Position numbers and translations under genes: made by a program. Source: Bdellovibrionales bacterium (GTDB lineage: Bacteria > Bdellovibrionota > UBA2428). Taken from it: DNA of 64,000 nucleotides. Positions 61,224-64,000 of the stretch are shown here, in pieces (position 1 is the first letter of the stretch; each line of letters opens with the position of its first letter). Location of the stretch: NCBI GenBank assembly GCA_018266335.1, contig JAFEAR010000101.1, positions 62,001-126,000 on the forward strand. Reading direction: 5' to 3'. The notes beneath the pieces were generated by a model. The model was not told the DNA's origin and searched no databases. It saw only the letters and a program-made list of their open reading frames with translations.

Positions 61224-61946
61224 TCAGTTCCAGTGGAAGGAGCCGGTGAAGGCGCCGTTCCATTGACCGTTGTTGTAGTTCAGGCCACCACCAAGGTAAG
61301 TGCCACCGTTGTTAAGGTAGCCGTTGCTGTAACCTTGCCAGTAGGGAACTTGGTAACCGCCTTGGCCGTAGTAGGTTTGAGCGTACCAGCTGCCGTACTG
61401 TTGGTAGAAGTTGTAGTTCAGCATGACCAATTCTTGAATCAGTTGCTGAGCCGTGGTCACGATCTGGGGTTGATTTTGGAACTGTACTACTGCACCCAGG
61501 GTGCCGTAGTTAGCCGTGTTCAGCGTGTTGCTGTAGCAGCCGTAGTTCAAAGTTGCCCAGGGAGGCAGCGTGCCATTGGCCGTTGCCGGATTGGGAGTCG
61601 TCGTTGCGCCCGCGCAGTTACCCGAAGACAAACCGGTTGTGATGATCGAGTAGATTTGGTCCCAGGTGTAAGCCGTTGCGGCGGAAATATTGCCTCCGCT
61701 GATGGTCACGGCCTGCGAGAAGTACATGTTACCGTAGTAGTTTTGATACATGGGAATCAGCACGGCGCGTACGTAGTCGCTCTGTGCGGACAGGTTCGTG
61801 GTTGGAACCACGGTGGTGGTCGGGGCCGGAACCGGCGTTGCAACGACCGGAGCAGGATCGCTGCTACCGCCGCCGCAGGCTTGCAAGCCAACGACCAAGC
61901 TTAGAACCAAAGTTTTTAGAGTGATTTGTTGAATAGACGCTTTCAT
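61224..61946 (-). CDS. Gly/Tyr/Asn-rich lipoprotein of unknown function
   Basis: About 240 residues from ATG 61946 with a strong SD (AGGAGA at 9 bases). Lipobox L-Q-A-C then G-G-G-S-S, a Pro/Thr/Val linker (about 35-55), a central globular part with two possible Cys (N-C-A-G, G-C-Y-S-N), and a C-terminal half rich in Tyr, Gly, Asn and Gln (G-G-Y-Q-V-P-Y-W-Q-G-Y-S-N-G-Y). Such composition suggests an exposed surface or fibre-forming protein; no family recognised. Confidence 0.75.
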   Translation of the reverse strand: MKASIQQITLKTLVLSLVVGLQACGGGSSDPAPVVATPVPAPTTTVVPTTNLSAQSDYVRAVLIPMYQNYYGNMYFSQAVTISGGNISAATAYTWDQIYSIITTGLSSGNCAGATTTPNPATANGTLPPWATLNYGCYSNTLNTANYGTLGAVVQFQNQPQIVTTAQQLIQELVMLNYNFYQQYGSWYAQTYYGQGGYQVPYWQGYSNGYLNNGGTYLGGGLNYNNGQWNGAFTGSFHWN

Positions 61947-62036
61947 ATATTTGTCTCCTCTCGAATAAGAACCCACCCCGCACACGTAAACCAAACTGAT
62001 ATCCCTAAGGTTGCAGGGGGTGTGCCACACGGAGTT

Positions 62037-62098
62037 GCCTGCGGGGTCGATTAAAAATGTTCATAATTTCAATTATTTAATATCATTGCGCCGCAGGC
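62037..62098. promoter_or_regulatory. Divergent control region with inverted repeat around an AT-rich core
   Basis: GCCTGCGG (62037-62044) and its complement CCGCAGGC (62091-62098) flank a 46-bp AT-rich core. The core lies between the divergent lipoprotein (start 61946) and subtilisin (start 62225) genes. A repressor or other dimeric regulator could bind here; this is inferred. Confidence 0.3.
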
Positions 62099-62224
62099 TC
62101 AATTGACTAAAAGTTAGACACTGCCCAGGCCTAAATTGTCCGTCACCCTACCGACGCCCCAACGTTTTGACCCCACTCGAATCTAAAACTGAGCCAAGTC
62201 AAAATCAGTTCTGGGGGAGAAGAT

Positions 62225-63718
62225 ATGCAACAACGACGTCTACAGAAACTCTTTTGCTGGTTCAGTGTTACGGTGCTTGGTTTAGCAAGCAAGCAGGGAG
62301 CTTGGGCATTACCCGTTCGTTTTCGCGACGGCGAATTCGTAATCAAAATGAAATATTCCGATTCCAAAAAGGTGCTCACTCCGCAGTTGCGCGATTTGGG
62401 GCTGAGCTTTGCAAAGGTCATCACGCGGAATGGAGACACTCAGCTAGTTAAGTTGGTAAACCCGGCGCAGGCAGTGAGCGTGTTCGGTGCTCTCTCTCCC
62501 GATAAATTGGCAGCGCAGATCGTCGGCCGACTCAGTAGCCTCAGCGAAATCGCTTACGCGGAACCGAACTACGTTTACACCACACAAATGGGCGCCCCGA
62601 CCTCGGTCGGCGGCAATCCTATTCCCAAGAATCCTCCACCGCACGACAGTCTTCCTACGGCTTTGCCGAACGATGCGCAGTTCGGAAGTTTGTGGCAAAT
62701 GCAGAACGTAGGACAAAAGGATGATTCTGGACGGGATGGAATTCCCGGCGCCGATATTCGCGCCGCTAAGGCGTGGATGATTAGCAAGGGCTCGCGCAAA
62801 GTCGTTGTCGGCGTGGTGGATACGGGCATCGACTACACTCACCCCGATTTGAAGGCGAATGTATGGACACGGGCCAAGACCAAGCCGAGCGACCCCGACG
62901 TGCACGGCTACAATGCGATTACGGACGCACTCGATCCGATGGACGACAATGGCCATGGGTCGCACTGCGCAGGCAGCATTGGCGCTGTGGGTGATAACGA
63001 CGTAGGTGTGGTGGGCGTGAACTGGGAAGTGACGATCATGTCGGCGAAGTTTTTGGACAAGGATGGCTCGGGCTCCTTGGATAATGCCATCAAAGCCATC
63101 GATTGGGCCGTAGACAACGGCGCGCAAATTTTAAGCAACAGCTGGGGCGGAGGCGGTAAGTCGCAGGCCCTGGAAGACGCTATCAAACGCGCGGCCGCCA
63201 AAGGCGTGCTCTTCGTGGCCGCCGCCGGCAATGGCGGCTTCGATGGCATTGGCGACAACAACGACTACGTTGCCAGCTACCCAGCCAGCTACAAATTAGA
63301 AAACGTGGTTTCGGTAGCGGCATCGAACAACGTTGACCAAATGTCCTCCTTCTCGAACTTCGGTAAAAAGAGCGTGCACCTTATGGCGCCAGGCGAAAAA
63401 ATTCTCTCCACGATTCCTGGCGAAGGCTACCAAGTGTATAGCGGCACTTCGATGGCCACGCCGCACGTTGCGGGTGCGGCGGCTTTGTTACTGGCCAAGG
63501 AACCCCATTTGAGTGCTGCGCAAATTCGCGATCGTTTGGTGTCGTCGGTGTACAAAATTCCGGAATACCAGAACAAGCTTATTTCCGGAGGGCGGTTGGA
63601 TTTGTACTCTCTGCTGACGGAACAAAGCGCGGAGGGTTTCATTGACGAAGCCGCGCGTAAGACGAAAGCCAAAACTCAGGAAGCTAAGGCGGCCACGACG
63701 CCCCGAAATCTTCAATAG
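62225..63718 (+). CDS. Secreted subtilisin-like serine protease (S8)
   Basis: 497 residues, SD GGGGGAGAAG. A signal peptide (L-G-L-A-S-K-Q-G-A-W-A) is followed by a propeptide of about 85 residues (inhibitor I9-like). The catalytic domain has Asp199 (V-V-D-T-G-I-D), His244 (G-H-G-S-H-C-A-G) and Ser409 (G-T-S-M-A-T-P). The C-terminal 30 residues are Lys/Ala-rich. Secreted proteases of this kind are abundant in predatory and saprophytic bacteria. Confidence 0.95.
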   Translation: MQQRRLQKLFCWFSVTVLGLASKQGAWALPVRFRDGEFVIKMKYSDSKKVLTPQLRDLGLSFAKVITRNGDTQLVKLVNPAQAVSVFGALSPDKLAAQIVGRLSSLSEIAYAEPNYVYTTQMGAPTSVGGNPIPKNPPPHDSLPTALPNDAQFGSLWQMQNVGQKDDSGRDGIPGADIRAAKAWMISKGSRKVVVGVVDTGIDYTHPDLKANVWTRAKTKPSDPDVHGYNAITDALDPMDDNGHGSHCAGSIGAVGDNDVGVVGVNWEVTIMSAKFLDKDGSGSLDNAIKAIDWAVDNGAQILSNSWGGGGKSQALEDAIKRAAAKGVLFVAAAGNGGFDGIGDNNDYVASYPASYKLENVVSVAASNNVDQMSSFSNFGKKSVHLMAPGEKILSTIPGEGYQVYSGTSMATPHVAGAAALLLAKEPHLSAAQIRDRLVSSVYKIPEYQNKLISGGRLDLYSLLTEQSAEGFIDEAARKTKAKTQEAKAATTPRNLQ

Positions 63719-63719
63719 A

Positions 63720-64000
63720 TCAATTGGGATTTGGATGTCCGTCTAGTCGTAGTTGGTACACGAAATAGGTTGGTGTGCAGAAGCCAACCTTCTTACGGCG
63801 GAATTCCTGAATAATGGCGGGATTCACTTTAAAGCGATCGCCCGCCAAAAAGTCCGGCATTTCCTGACAAATATAATCTTCACGGCAGTAGCGAGTTGCC
63901 GAGCAGGTATCGAGCATACCGCGGCTGATGCCGGCTGCGAATTTTTTGCTGTTGAAGTAGCCCTTGGCCATTTCTTCGAAACCCTTGCCACCCACCACGG
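63720..64000 (-). CDS. Protein of unknown function, 5' end cut by window edge
   Basis: At least 93 codons remain open to the last base of the window, so the true start lies beyond it. Three cysteines (S-C? no: T-C-S, Y-C-R, I-C-Q) lie within 15 residues and a fourth follows (F-C-T), suggesting disulfides in an exported protein. No domain can be named. The stop is 1 bp from the subtilisin stop. Confidence 0.5.
   Translation of the reverse strand, partial: VVGGKGFEEMAKGYFNSKKFAAGISRGMLDTCSATRYCREDYICQEMPDFLAGDRFKVNPAIIQEFRRKKVGFCTPTYFVYQLRLDGHPNPN

Overview
This is a gene-dense stretch of a chromosome from a Gram-negative (diderm) bacterium with about 55-58% GC. It carries a three-gene Kdo set (kdsD, kdsB, kdsA), several lipoproteins with clear lipoboxes, rod-shape genes (mreC, mreD, mrdA), and an aerobic respiratory and protoporphyrin-dependent heme pathway. 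An HNH protein, a collagen-like lipoprotein and the general gene style suggest the Bdellovibrionota/Oligoflexia or a neighbouring delta-type lineage. That placement is inference, because no rRNA or phylogenetic marker was compared. I see no insertion sequence, prophage, CRISPR array or plasmid module. Both window edges cut a gene.

Layout. 1-8.1 kb: 3' end of an S1/P1-nuclease or phospholipase C-like gene, a deoxyhypusine-synthase-like gene coupled to an acyl-CoA thioesterase, a collagen-like lipoprotein, an MFS transporter, an M1 aminopeptidase lipoprotein and a small membrane protein. 8.1-9.4 kb: tRNA-Arg(UCU) and an HNH protein that share an 18-bp perfect palindrome. 9.5-19.1 kb: plsC, then a respiratory block: nuoC-nuoD-nuoI without the rest of complex I, a HEAT-repeat membrane protein, Rieske protein, split cytochrome b (two genes) and a large membrane-anchored octaheme cytochrome c. 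19.1-23.8 kb: rnc-era-der and an NSS-type transporter. 23.8-25.8 kb: secreted small protein, SGNH hydrolase and PIG-L deacetylase. 25.8-33.5 kb: lytic transglycosylase, then heme genes hemC-hemD fusion, hemE, hemG (HemY type) and hemH. 33.5-38.0 kb: a lower-GC orphan gene, then a second heme locus on the opposite strand (ccsA/hemX-like, hemA, and a second HemC homologue that has lost the cofactor cysteine). 38.1-47.1 kb: trxA-hslO, a two-heme cytochrome with an IPT/TIG domain, mrdA-mreD-mreC, a PpiD/SurA-type foldase and a small PDZ-like secreted protein. 47.1-55.5 kb: a long minus-strand run with a frameshifted membrane protein, a zinc-ribbon membrane protein, fadA-fadB and kdsD-kdsB-kdsA. 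55.6-60.4 kb: rplM (with an 84-residue extension)-rpsI with tandem terminators, a threonine aldolase and creatininase pair, and an S9 peptidase lipoprotein. 60.4-64 kb: trmL-type methyltransferase, a Gly/Tyr/Asn-rich lipoprotein, a secreted subtilisin and an edge-truncated gene.

How it works together. The window joins electron transport (complex I pieces, a bc-type complex, c-type cytochromes) with tetrapyrrole supply from glutamyl-tRNA to protoheme; hemB, hemL and the coproporphyrinogen oxidase must lie elsewhere. The features most worth following are the Cys-less HemC paralogue beside hemA, the octaheme subunit where cytochrome c1 would be expected, the T7-run frameshift at 55.14 kb, the palindrome shared by the tRNA flank and the HNH gene, a start codon buried in a hairpin at 1.3 kb, and several genes that look leaderless.
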